Notes under the pieces: model-generated | Databases searched by the model: none | The model's input: the letters and a program-made list of their open reading frames with translations, nothing else | What the model was told of the DNA's origin: nothing | Made by a program: the position numbers and the translations under genes | Shown here: in pieces, positions 9,118 to 16,518 of the stretch | Numbering within the stretch: position 1 is the first letter of the stretch | How the letters are laid out: the number at the start of each line of letters is the position of its first letter | Source: Pseudomonadota bacterium | GTDB lineage: Bacteria > Pseudomonadota > Gammaproteobacteria > Burkholderiales > Burkholderiaceae_C | Reading direction: 5' to 3' | DNA: 29,892 nucleotides | NCBI GenBank assembly: GCA_023387335.1 | Contig: JAEWIF010000064.1 | Location: forward strand, 1-29,892

Positions 9118-10155
9118 ATGGACCTTTCACGATTCCCCCGCCGGCGCTACACGCCGTTCGCCACCCCGATCGAGTTCCTTCCCCATTTCAGCGCCGCGCT
9201 CGCGAAGTCCTGCCCGGGCGGGCAAGGTCCGCGCGTGTGGATCAAGCGCGATGACATGCTGGGCCTGTTCCCCGGCGGCAACAAGACGCGCAAGCTGGAG
9301 TTCCTGGTCGCCGACGCGCTCGCGCAAGGCGCCGACACGCTGATCACCTGCGGCGCGCCGCAGTCCAACCACTGCCGCATCACGCTGGCGGCCGCGGTCA
9401 AGGAAGGGCTCAAGTGCCGCTTCGTGATCGAGGAGCGCGTGCCGGAGAGCTACGACCCGAACGCCAGCGGCAACAACTTCATGTTCCGCCTGATGGGCGT
9501 GGAGAAGATCACCGTGGTGCCCGGCGGCAGCAACATGGCCGCCGAGATGCAGAAGATGGCCGACGCGGTCGCGGCCGAGGGTCGCAAAGGCTACATCATT
9601 CCCGGCGGCGGCTCCAACGCGCTGGGCGGCCTGGGCTACGTGGCCTGCGCTCAGGAACTGCAGCAGCAGATGTTCGAGCAGGGCCTGGCCATCGACCGCG
9701 TGGTGGTGGGCTCGGGCAGCTCCGGCACGCACGGCGGCATGGTGGCCGGCTTCCTGGGCAACAACATCCGCATCCCCATCGTCGGCATCGGCGTCAGCCG
9801 CGACCCCGCCGACCAGGAGCCGCTGGTGCACAAGGAAGCGCAGGCCGTGATGGACCTGCTGGGTACGGGCATCACCGTGCCGCGCGAGGCGATCAGGAGC
9901 GTGGGCGGCTACTGGCAACCCAAGTACTCGGTGCCGAACGCGGCCATGGTGGAAGCGGTGCAACTGCTGGCCCGCACCGAGGGCATCCCGCTCGATCCGG
10001 TGTACACCGGCAAGATCATGGCCGGCCTCATCGGCCTGGCGCGCAACGGCGAACTGCGCCCCGGCGAGAACGTGCTGTTCCTGCACACAGGCGGCCTGCC
10101 GTCGCTGCACGCGTACGAGCGCGTCGTGCTGGACGAGACCGCGACTCGCGGTTGA
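9118..10155 (+). CDS. PLP-dependent D-cysteine desulfhydrase / ACC deaminase-family enzyme
   Basis: Predicted 345 aa, fold type II PLP enzyme. The sequence GGNKTRKLEFL places the Schiff-base lysine at K56, and CGAPQSNHCR and GSGSSGTHGGMVAG are the family's substrate- and phosphate-binding loops. Family members cleave D-cysteine to pyruvate, sulfide and ammonia (DcyD), desulfonate L-cysteate (CuyA) or open ACC; sequence alone does not separate these by eye. The long YIIPGGGSNALGGLGYV stretch favours the D-cysteine/cysteate branch. A GTG lies immediately before the ATG (9115), and either could be used; I take ATG 9118. It diverges from the Bug gene, so the two may share control and the Bug protein might import a related acid (inference). 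Confidence 0.85.
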   Translation: MDLSRFPRRRYTPFATPIEFLPHFSAALAKSCPGGQGPRVWIKRDDMLGLFPGGNKTRKLEFLVADALAQGADTLITCGAPQSNHCRITLAAAVKEGLKCRFVIEERVPESYDPNASGNNFMFRLMGVEKITVVPGGSNMAAEMQKMADAVAAEGRKGYIIPGGGSNALGGLGYVACAQELQQQMFEQGLAIDRVVVGSGSSGTHGGMVAGFLGNNIRIPIVGIGVSRDPADQEPLVHKEAQAVMDLLGTGITVPREAIRSVGGYWQPKYSVPNAAMVEAVQLLARTEGIPLDPVYTGKIMAGLIGLARNGELRPGENVLFLHTGGLPSLHAYERVVLDETATRG

Positions 10156-10167
10156 GTTCACTCGCGT

Positions 10168-10246
10168 CCCGGCTTGGGGTAAGCCCCGAGCAACGGCCGG
10201 GAACGCGCGCGCGATAGTGGGTGGCGGGGCCCGAGGGAGCCCCGCC
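10168..10246 (+). repeat. Consecutive inverted repeats between the desulfhydrase and korC-like genes
   Basis: The 137-base gap 10156-10292 carries GC-rich stem-loops. CTTGGGG (10173-10179) pairs with CCCCGAG (10184-10190) around TAAG, with an alternative outer pair CCCGGC/GCCGGG (10168-10173/10196-10201). GGCGGGGC (10223-10230) pairs perfectly with GCCCCGCC (10239-10246). Neither is followed by a U-tract, so a standard intrinsic terminator is not supported. They could end the upstream transcript with Rho or form the 5' leader of the next operon. I see no clear sigma-70 promoter in this gap. Confidence 0.5.
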
Positions 10247-10292
10247 CCGCGGGCGCCTCAGCGCGTCGGTGGGTTGCGAAGGAGATCCAACC

Positions 10293-12104
10293 TTGCAGCG
10301 AACCGATACCGCCGATCCGGCCTATTTCCACAAGGTCGTCGATTGCCAGTACGCCTGCCCCGCCCACACCCCCGTTCCTGAGTACATCCGGCTGATCGCC
10401 CAGGGTCGCTACAGCGACGCCTACATGGTCAACTGGGTGTCGAACGTTTTCCCCGGCATCCTGGGCCGCACCTGCGACCGGCCGTGCGAGCCCGCCTGCC
10501 GGCGCGGTCGCGTCGAGGAAGCCCAGGCGCAGCATCCCGAGCCCGTCGCCATCTGCCGGCTCAAGCGGGTCACCGCGGACCTCAAGGACGATGTCCGCGG
10601 GCGGATGCCGAAGATCGCGCCGAAGAACGGCAAGCGCATCGCCTGCGTGGGCGCGGGCCCGGCCTCCCTCACCGTCGCGCGCGACCTAGCGCCGCTGGGC
10701 TACGACGTCACCGTGTTCGACGGCGAGGCCAAGGCGGGCGGCTTCATGTGGACGCAGATCCCGCGATTCCGCCTGCCCGAGTCGGTGATCGACGAGGAGA
10801 CGGGCTACATCCTCGACATGGGCGTCGCGTTCCGTTCGGGCCAGCGAATCGCGTCGATGAAGGAGTTGCTGACACAAGGCTACGACGCCGTGTTCGTCGG
10901 CTGCGGCGCGCCGCGCGGCCGCGACCTCGACCTGCCGGGCCGGCGCGAGGCCGCGGCGCACATCCACGTCGGCATCGAATGGCTGGCCTCCGTTTCGTTC
11001 GGGCATGTGACGAGCATCGGCAAGCGCGTCATCGTCCTGGGCGGCGGCAACACGGCGATGGATTGCTGCCGCTCGGCCCGGCGCCTGGGCGGCACCGACG
11101 TCAAGGTCATCGTGCGCAGCGGCTTCGAGGAGATGAAGGCCTCGCCCTGGGAGAAGGAGGATGCGATGCACGAGGGCATCCCGATCCTCAACTACCACGT
11201 GCCCAAGGCCTTCGTGCATCAGGACGGGCGGCTGACCGGCATGACGTTCGAATTGGTCAAGGCCGTCTACGACGAGCGCGGTCGCCGCAGCCTCGTTCCT
11301 ACCGGCGACCCCGACGTCTTCTTCGAGTGCGACGAGGTGCTGGTCGCCGTGGGGCAGGAGAACGCCTTTCCCTGGATCGAGCGCGACTGCGGCATCGCCT
11401 TCGACGAATGGGGCCTGCCCAAGCTGTACAAGGACAGCTTCCAGTCCACGCTGCCGCACGTGTTCTTCGGCGGCGACGCGGCCTACGGGCCCAAGAACAT
11501 CATCACCGCGGTGGCCCATGGCCACGATGCCGCGGTGTCGATCGACCGCCTGCTCAACGGGCTGGACACGGCGGTGCGTCCCGCGCCGATGACCAACCTG
11601 ATGTCCCAGAAGATGGGCATCCACGAGTGGAGCTACGACAACGATCCCTCGCTGGACCTGCGCTTCAAGGTGCCATGGGAGAAGGCCGAGCGTGCGCTGG
11701 CCAGCATCAAGGTGGAAGTGGAACTGGGCTTCGACGCCGCCACCGCCTTCAAGGAGGCGCAGCGCTGCCTCAACTGCGACGTGCAGACCGTCTTCACCGA
11801 GAGCGCCTGCATCGAGTGCGACGCCTGCGTGGACATCTGCCCGATGGACTGCATCACGTTCACGGCGGACGGCCAGGAGCAGGAATTGCGGCACCGGCTG
11901 AAGGCGCCGGCGCTCAACCTGGCGCAGGACCTCTACGTCGGCGGTCCGCTGAAGACCGGCCGCATCATGGTCAAGGACGAAGACGTGTGCCTGCATTGCG
12001 GCCTGTGCGCCGAGCGCTGTCCCACCGGGGCCTGGGACATGCAGAAGTTCCTGCTCAACACCACGCAGGCGGGGCCCAAGGCGCGCCAGGGAGCCATCGC
12101 ATGA
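10293..12104 (+). CDS. FAD/NAD(P)-binding oxidoreductase with ferredoxin domains, electron-transfer subunit of a 2-oxoacid oxidoreductase (KorC-like)
   Basis: Predicted 603 aa. It would pass electrons between a nicotinamide nucleotide and the low-potential clusters of the 2-oxoacid oxidoreductase encoded next. Domains in order: an N-terminal Fe-S region as in glutamate synthase small subunit/DPYD (CQYACPAHTPVPEYI, then GRTCDRPCEPACRR); an FAD Rossmann motif CVGAGPASL; a nucleotide Rossmann motif VLGGGNTAMD; the second FAD signature FFGGDAAYGP; and a C-terminal 2x[4Fe-4S] ferredoxin (CxxCxxxC in CIECDACVDICP and CLHCGLCAERCP). The start is TTG 10293, chosen because AAGGAG at 10279-10284 sits 8 bases ahead and the Fe-S region begins at once; the frame is open upstream to 10221 but without family sequence. 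It overlaps korA as ATGA. A related third subunit is known for the 2-oxoglutarate:NADP+ oxidoreductase of Thauera/Azoarcus; identity of the nucleotide is inferred. Confidence 0.87.
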   Translation: MQRTDTADPAYFHKVVDCQYACPAHTPVPEYIRLIAQGRYSDAYMVNWVSNVFPGILGRTCDRPCEPACRRGRVEEAQAQHPEPVAICRLKRVTADLKDDVRGRMPKIAPKNGKRIACVGAGPASLTVARDLAPLGYDVTVFDGEAKAGGFMWTQIPRFRLPESVIDEETGYILDMGVAFRSGQRIASMKELLTQGYDAVFVGCGAPRGRDLDLPGRREAAAHIHVGIEWLASVSFGHVTSIGKRVIVLGGGNTAMDCCRSARRLGGTDVKVIVRSGFEEMKASPWEKEDAMHEGIPILNYHVPKAFVHQDGRLTGMTFELVKAVYDERGRRSLVPTGDPDVFFECDEVLVAVGQENAFPWIERDCGIAFDEWGLPKLYKDSFQSTLPHVFFGGDAAYGPKNIITAVAHGHDAAVSIDRLLNGLDTAVRPAPMTNLMSQKMGIHEWSYDNDPSLDLRFKVPWEKAERALASIKVEVELGFDAATAFKEAQRCLNCDVQTVFTESACIECDACVDICPMDCITFTADGQEQELRHRLKAPALNLAQDLYVGGPLKTGRIMVKDEDVCLHCGLCAERCPTGAWDMQKFLLNTTQAGPKARQGAIA

Positions 12105-13957
12105 CCGTGAGACCGATCGAAGCCGTCAACGACTTCGTCATCAAGTTCGCCAACGTCAACGGCTCCGGGTCGGCCTCGGCCAACGAGCTGTTCGCCAAGG
12201 CCATCCTGCGCATGGGCGTGCCGGTCAGCCCGCGCAACATCTTCCCCAGCAACATCCAGGGCCTGCCCACCTGGTACGAGGTGCGGGTCAGCGAGGCCGG
12301 CTGGCTGGGCCGGCGTGGCGGCATCGACATGATGGTCGCGATGAACCCGCAGACCTGGGACGCCGACGTGGCCGAACTGGAGCCGGGCGGCTACCTGTTC
12401 TACGACAGCACACGGCCGCTGCCGCCCTCGAAGTTCCGGCCCGACATCCAGGTGATCGGCATGCCGCTCACCGAGATCTGCAACGCGGTCTACAGCGACC
12501 CGCGCCAGCGGCAGCTGTTCAAGAACATCGTGTACGTGGGCGCGCTGTCGGTGCTGCTGGAGATCGAGCCGGAGGTGATCGAGAAGCTGTTCGGAGAGCA
12601 GTACCGCGGCAAGGAGAAGCTGCTGGCGTCCAACGTGCAGGCGCTGCACCTGGGCCGCGACTTCGCGCGCGAGCACCTGAAGGCGCCGCTGGGCATCCGG
12701 GTGCGCCGCGCAGACAAGGTGGGCGACGGCATCTTCGTGGACGGCAACAGCGCGGCCGCGCTGGGCTGCGTGTACGGCGGCGCCACGGTGGCGGCCTGGT
12801 ACCCGATCACGCCTTCGTCTTCGGTGGCCGAGGCCTTCCAGAAATACTGCGCGAAGTTCCGCGTCGATCCCGATACCGGCCAGAACCGCTACGCCATCGT
12901 GCAGGCCGAGGACGAGATCGCGTCCATCGGCATGGTGGTGGGCGCGGGGTGGAACGGCGCCCGCGCTTTCACCGCCACCTCCGGGCCGGGCGTGTCGCTC
13001 ATGACGGAGTTCATCGGCCTGGCCTACTTCGCCGAGATCCCGGTCACCATCATCGACGTGCAGCGCGGCGGCCCGTCCACCGGCATGCCGACACGCACGC
13101 AGCAGGCAGACCTGCTGGCCTGCGCCTACGCCTCGCACGGCGACACCAAGCACGTGCTGCTGCTGCCGGAAGACCCGCACGAGTGCTTCCAGCACGCAGC
13201 CGCGGCGCTGGACCTGGCCGACCGCCTGCAGACGCCGGTGTTCGTGATGACCGACCTGGACATCGGAATGAACCAGCGCCTGTGCCGCCCGTTCAGCTGG
13301 GAGCCGGGCCGCCAGTTCGATCGCGGCAAGGTGATGACCGCCGAGGAGTTGGAGGCCGGCAAGGACTTCGGCCGCTACAAGGACGTGGACGGCGACGGCA
13401 TCCCCTGGCGCACGCTGCCGGGAACGCACCCGACCCGCGGCAGCTACTTCACGCGCGGCACCACGCGTGATCCGTACGCGCGCTACTCGGAGCGTGGGCC
13501 GGACTATCTCTACAACGTGGATCGGTTGCTGCGCAAGTTCGCGACCGCGGCGACGCTGGTGCCGCAGCCGATCGTTCGGATGGCCGCGGAGCCCACCCGC
13601 GTGGGCGTGCTGTATTTCGGTTCCACCAGCCCGGCGATGGCCGAGGCGCTGGACGTGCTCACGGAGGAGGGCGTTCACCTCGACGCGATGCGACTGCGCG
13701 CGTTCCCGTTCCCGGACAGCGTGGCGCGCTTCATCGCCGCGCACGACCAGGTGTTCGTGGTCGAGCAGAACCGCGACGCGCAGATGCGCACGCTGCTGGT
13801 CAACGAGCTCGAGATCGACCCGGCGCGGCTGGTGAAGGTGCTGCACTACGATGGCACGCCGATCACCGCGCGCTTCATCACCTCGGCGATCCTGCGGCAC
13901 GTTCAGGTGCCCCCCACCCCGGCGCCGGCGCGCCTCGCACCGGAGTTGCAGCCATGA
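12101..13957 (+). CDS. korA: 2-oxoacid:acceptor oxidoreductase, fused gamma-alpha subunit (KorA-like)
   Basis: Predicted 618 aa. Residues 1 to about 190 form the gamma domain (FANVNGSGSASANELFAKAI, then GGIDMMVAMNPQTW), fused to the alpha (pyrimidine-binding) domain, which has the hallmark YPITPSS from residue 234, followed by EDEIASIGMVVGAGWNGARAFTATSGPG and the C-terminal transketolase-like part. With KorB it would decarboxylate a 2-oxoacid to an acyl-CoA, reducing Fe-S carriers, or run in reverse. A gamma-alpha fusion with a short beta subunit and no built-in ferredoxin is the pattern of 2-oxoglutarate:ferredoxin oxidoreductases, so 2-oxoglutarate is the favoured substrate; pyruvate or branched-chain oxoacids cannot be excluded. 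Overlaps both neighbours as ATGA, so stoichiometric expression is likely. Confidence 0.88.
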   Translation: MTVRPIEAVNDFVIKFANVNGSGSASANELFAKAILRMGVPVSPRNIFPSNIQGLPTWYEVRVSEAGWLGRRGGIDMMVAMNPQTWDADVAELEPGGYLFYDSTRPLPPSKFRPDIQVIGMPLTEICNAVYSDPRQRQLFKNIVYVGALSVLLEIEPEVIEKLFGEQYRGKEKLLASNVQALHLGRDFAREHLKAPLGIRVRRADKVGDGIFVDGNSAAALGCVYGGATVAAWYPITPSSSVAEAFQKYCAKFRVDPDTGQNRYAIVQAEDEIASIGMVVGAGWNGARAFTATSGPGVSLMTEFIGLAYFAEIPVTIIDVQRGGPSTGMPTRTQQADLLACAYASHGDTKHVLLLPEDPHECFQHAAAALDLADRLQTPVFVMTDLDIGMNQRLCRPFSWEPGRQFDRGKVMTAEELEAGKDFGRYKDVDGDGIPWRTLPGTHPTRGSYFTRGTTRDPYARYSERGPDYLYNVDRLLRKFATAATLVPQPIVRMAAEPTRVGVLYFGSTSPAMAEALDVLTEEGVHLDAMRLRAFPFPDSVARFIAAHDQVFVVEQNRDAQMRTLLVNELEIDPARLVKVLHYDGTPITARFITSAILRHVQVPPTPAPARLAPELQP

Positions 13958-15009
13958 CCTACATCGCCAAGCCGCCGCTTCGCCACCCGACGCTGGAGAA
14001 GAACAAGGTCGGCTACACCCGCCGCGACTACGAAGGGAAGATCTCCACGCTGTGCGCCGGCTGCGGCCACGACTCGATCTCGGCGGCCATCATCCAGGCC
14101 TGCTGGGAGCTGGACATCGAGCCGCACCGCGTCGCCAAGCTCTCGGGCATCGGCTGCAGTTCCAAGACGCCCGACTACTTCCTGGGCGCCTCGCACGGCT
14201 TCAACACCGTGCACGGCCGCATGCCCAGCGTGCTGACCGGCGCCAACCTGGCGCACCGCGAACTGCTGTACCTGGGCGTGTCGGGCGACGGCGACTCGGC
14301 CTCCATCGGCCTGGGCCAGTTCGCGCACGCCATGCGCCGCGGCGTGAAGATGGCCTACATCGTCGAGAACAACGGCGTGTACGGCCTCACCAAGGGCCAG
14401 TTCTCGGCGACGGCCGACCAGGGCTCCAAGAGCAAGAAGGGCGTGGTCAACAGCGACAGCCCGGTCGACCTGGTGGGCCTGGCGCTGCAGCTGGGCGCGA
14501 CCTTCGTGGCGCGCGGCTTCTCCGGCCACAAGGAGCAGCTGGTGCCGCTGATCAAGGGCGCCATCCAGCACGGCGGCGCGGCCTTCATCGACGTCATCAG
14601 TCCCTGCGTGGCCTTCAACAACCACCCGGGCAGCACCAAGAGCTACGACTACGTGCGCGAGCACAACGAGGCGGTCAGCCGGATCGATTTCATTTCCGGC
14701 CGCGAGGAGATCACCGCCGACTACGGGCCGGGCGAGGTGGTGGACGTGCGCCAGCACGACGGCACCCTGCTGCGGCTGCGCAGCCTGCATGCCGGCTACG
14801 ACCCGACCGACCGGGCCCAGGCCATGGCCTACATGCAGGACCACCAGGCGCGGGGCGAGGTGCTCACCGGTCTGCTTTTCGTGGACCCGCTGGCCACCGA
14901 CCTGCACACCGCGCTGAACACCAGCGACCGGCCGCTCAACGCCCTGGACGAGGCCGACCTGTGCCCCGGCCCGGCGGCGCTGGACAAGCTGAACGCTTCG
15001 CTGCGCTAG
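13954..15009 (+). CDS. korB: 2-oxoacid:acceptor oxidoreductase, TPP-binding beta subunit (KorB-like)
   Basis: Predicted 351 aa. It binds thiamine diphosphate and one [4Fe-4S] cluster. TPP motif: SGDGDSASIG with GDGD at 111-114, ending in the NNGVYGLTKGQ segment. Cluster cysteines: C34 and C37 (LCAGCGH), C68 (GIGCSSKTPDY) and C218 (SPCVAFNN), which match the four-Cys pattern of KorB-type subunits. Working with the fused KorA, it forms the catalytic core of the oxygen-sensitive 2-oxoacid oxidoreductase. The start overlaps the korA stop as ATGA. All cofactor residues that I can check are present, so the enzyme looks functional. Substrate assignment follows that of korA. Confidence 0.9.
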   Translation: MTYIAKPPLRHPTLEKNKVGYTRRDYEGKISTLCAGCGHDSISAAIIQACWELDIEPHRVAKLSGIGCSSKTPDYFLGASHGFNTVHGRMPSVLTGANLAHRELLYLGVSGDGDSASIGLGQFAHAMRRGVKMAYIVENNGVYGLTKGQFSATADQGSKSKKGVVNSDSPVDLVGLALQLGATFVARGFSGHKEQLVPLIKGAIQHGGAAFIDVISPCVAFNNHPGSTKSYDYVREHNEAVSRIDFISGREEITADYGPGEVVDVRQHDGTLLRLRSLHAGYDPTDRAQAMAYMQDHQARGEVLTGLLFVDPLATDLHTALNTSDRPLNALDEADLCPGPAALDKLNASLR

Positions 15010-15052
15010 CAAGCGCGCGCCCGGCCGCCGGGCCGCTCCCAGGAGGTGCCCC

Positions 15053-15493
15053 ATGAGCGAACGCACCGTGTTCCAGTCGATGTCGAACAAGCACGTGGTG
15101 CGCGTCGGGCCCGACGCCACCGTCTACCAGGCCGCCTGCGTGATGACGCGCGCCAGTTGCGGCAGCGTGCTGGTGATGGAGCCGCCCGACGCGCTGCTCG
15201 GCATCCTGACCGAGCGCGACCTGATGACCCGCGTGCTTGCCCGCGCGCTCGATCCCGCCACGACTCACGTGCGGGACGTGATGACGCCCAAGCCGATCTG
15301 CGTGAAGCCCGAGCTGGCGGTGTCGGAAGCCGTGCTCATCATGCTGGAGCGCGGCTTCCGGCACCTGCCGGTGGTGAGCGGCGTCCGCATCCTGGGCGTG
15401 TTCTCGGCGCGTGACGCGCTGCCGCGCGAGGTCGGCGCCGCCATGGGCCTGGCGGAGTTCAACGAGCAGGTGAACGAGGTCGGCGGCGGGTGA
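15053..15493 (+). CDS. CBS-domain pair protein
   Basis: Predicted 146 aa made of two CBS motifs (about residues 10-65 and 75-135; ITERDLMTRVLA and GVFSARDALPREV are the repeat ends), with no catalytic domain attached. Such stand-alone CBS pairs usually sense adenine nucleotides or other ligands and regulate a partner. An excellent ribosome site, AGGAGG at 15041-15046, precedes ATG 15053. It lies 43 bases after korB on the same strand and probably belongs to that transcript, making the oxidoreductase a candidate partner. It converges on the cupin gene with only 6 bases between the stops. The ligand and target are unknown. Confidence 0.85.
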   Translation: MSERTVFQSMSNKHVVRVGPDATVYQAACVMTRASCGSVLVMEPPDALLGILTERDLMTRVLARALDPATTHVRDVMTPKPICVKPELAVSEAVLIMLERGFRHLPVVSGVRILGVFSARDALPREVGAAMGLAEFNEQVNEVGGG

Positions 15494-15499
15494 CCGCGC

Positions 15500-15787
15500 C
15501 TACTTCAGCTCGGTTTCGATCAGGACGACCTCGTGCTCACCCGAGTTGATCACGTTGTGCTCGATGCCGGCCGGACGCGAGTACGAAGCGCCCGCCTTGA
15601 CGGATACCTGCTTGCGGTCTCCGCCTGCCTCCACCACGTGTTGCGCGTCCGTCAGGTAGACGACAACGTAGGGCAGGGTGTGGCGATGCAGGCGCGTTTC
15701 GGCACCGGGCGGAAAGCGCCACTCGGTGATGATGACGCGCTCGGTCTCTTCGAGCTTCGTCCCAATGGCTTGCGGTCTCGTGCTCAC
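15500..15787 (-). CDS. Small cupin-domain protein
   Basis: Predicted 95 aa, one cupin beta-barrel. Motif 1 is seen in PPGAETRLHRHTLPYVVVYL (H34 and H36 as possible metal ligands with a following glutamate-free strand) and motif 2 in SRPAGIEHNVINSGEHEVVLIE, with a His. The start is GTG, supported by GGAGGG six bases upstream on the - strand; translation begins STRPQAIGTKLEE. Small cupins of this kind bind a metal or a small ligand and may be enzymes or sensors; no specific role can be assigned. It is last in a possible - strand series after the RnfB-like gene (71-base gap), but may have its own promoter. Confidence 0.75.
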   Translation of the reverse strand: MSTRPQAIGTKLEETERVIITEWRFPPGAETRLHRHTLPYVVVYLTDAQHVVEAGGDRKQVSVKAGASYSRPAGIEHNVINSGEHEVVLIETELK

Positions 15788-15858
15788 GGCAGTCCCTCCA
15801 GGTCGTTTTCGAAGCCAGGATGCTAGGACGCCGCGGGCACGGAATTGATGCTTTTTTC

Positions 15859-16518
15859 TCAGTTCTGCGATGAGCGGCGCGCGCGGGCGCGGGCCAGCGC
15901 CGCTTCGATGACGGCGCGCTTGCGGTCGGCTTCGGCGCCCTCGGCGCCCTGCGTGTGCGCCTCCAGGTCGGCCAGCTTGGCCTCGGCCTTGCGCTCCATG
16001 CGCTCCTGGTGATCGATCTCTTCACGCTTCAGGCGCTGCTTGCGAGCTTCGTAGCGGTCCAGCGCCAGCTCGGCCTGCTCGCCGCTCCAGGCCTGCCAGC
16101 CGGTGCGCTCGCCGGTGACGTTCTCCAGCGCGATGCAGTCGACCGGACAGACCGGCACGCACAGCTCGCAGCCGGTGCAGTACGGCTCGATGACGGTGTG
16201 CATGCGTTTGTGGACGCCCAGGATGGCGTCGGTGGGGCAGGCCTTCAGGCAGAGCGTGCAGCCGATGCACCAGGCCTCGTCGATCACGGCGATCGTCCTC
16301 GGGCCTTCGGCGCCGTTCGCGGGGTTCAGCGGCAGCGGTGGACGGCCGGTGAGGGCGGCCAGCCGCGCGATGCCTTCCTGGCCGCCCGGCGGGCACTGGT
16401 TGATCTCCGCTTCGCCCGCGGCCATGGCCTGGGCGTACGACTCGCAATCGGGATAGCCGCAGCGCGTGCACTGCGTCTGCGGCAGCGCGGCGTGCAGCCG
16501 CGCCGCAAGCTCGTTCAT
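15859..16518 (-). CDS. Soluble RnfB-like polyferredoxin
   Basis: Predicted 219 aa. It opens with the four-Cys Fe-S motif of RnfB (C17, C20, C25, C42: CTRCGYPDCESY ... INQCPPGG), followed by a two-cluster ferredoxin domain (C84-C87-C90-C94 and C114-C117-C120-C124; CIGCTLCLKACP and CTGCELCVPVCP). The last 75 residues are highly charged and probably helical or coiled coil (RKQRLKREEIDHQERMERK). The N-terminal membrane helix of true RnfB subunits is absent and no other rnf gene is near, so this is a soluble electron carrier rather than part of an Rnf pump. The ATG overlaps the phaZ stop (ATGA), so the two are translated together. Partner enzymes are unknown; the Kor-like enzyme 850 bases away is one possibility. 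Confidence 0.85.
   Translation of the reverse strand: MNELAARLHAALPQTQCTRCGYPDCESYAQAMAAGEAEINQCPPGGQEGIARLAALTGRPPLPLNPANGAEGPRTIAVIDEAWCIGCTLCLKACPTDAILGVHKRMHTVIEPYCTGCELCVPVCPVDCIALENVTGERTGWQAWSGEQAELALDRYEARKQRLKREEIDHQERMERKAEAKLADLEAHTQGAEGAEADRKRAVIEAALARARARRSSQN

Noticed and set aside
15016..15034. GC-rich CCCGG/CCGGG inverted repeat between korB and the CBS gene
   Set aside because: No U-tract and a strong SD follows at once; such short GC palindromes are expected by chance here, so it is not called a terminator.
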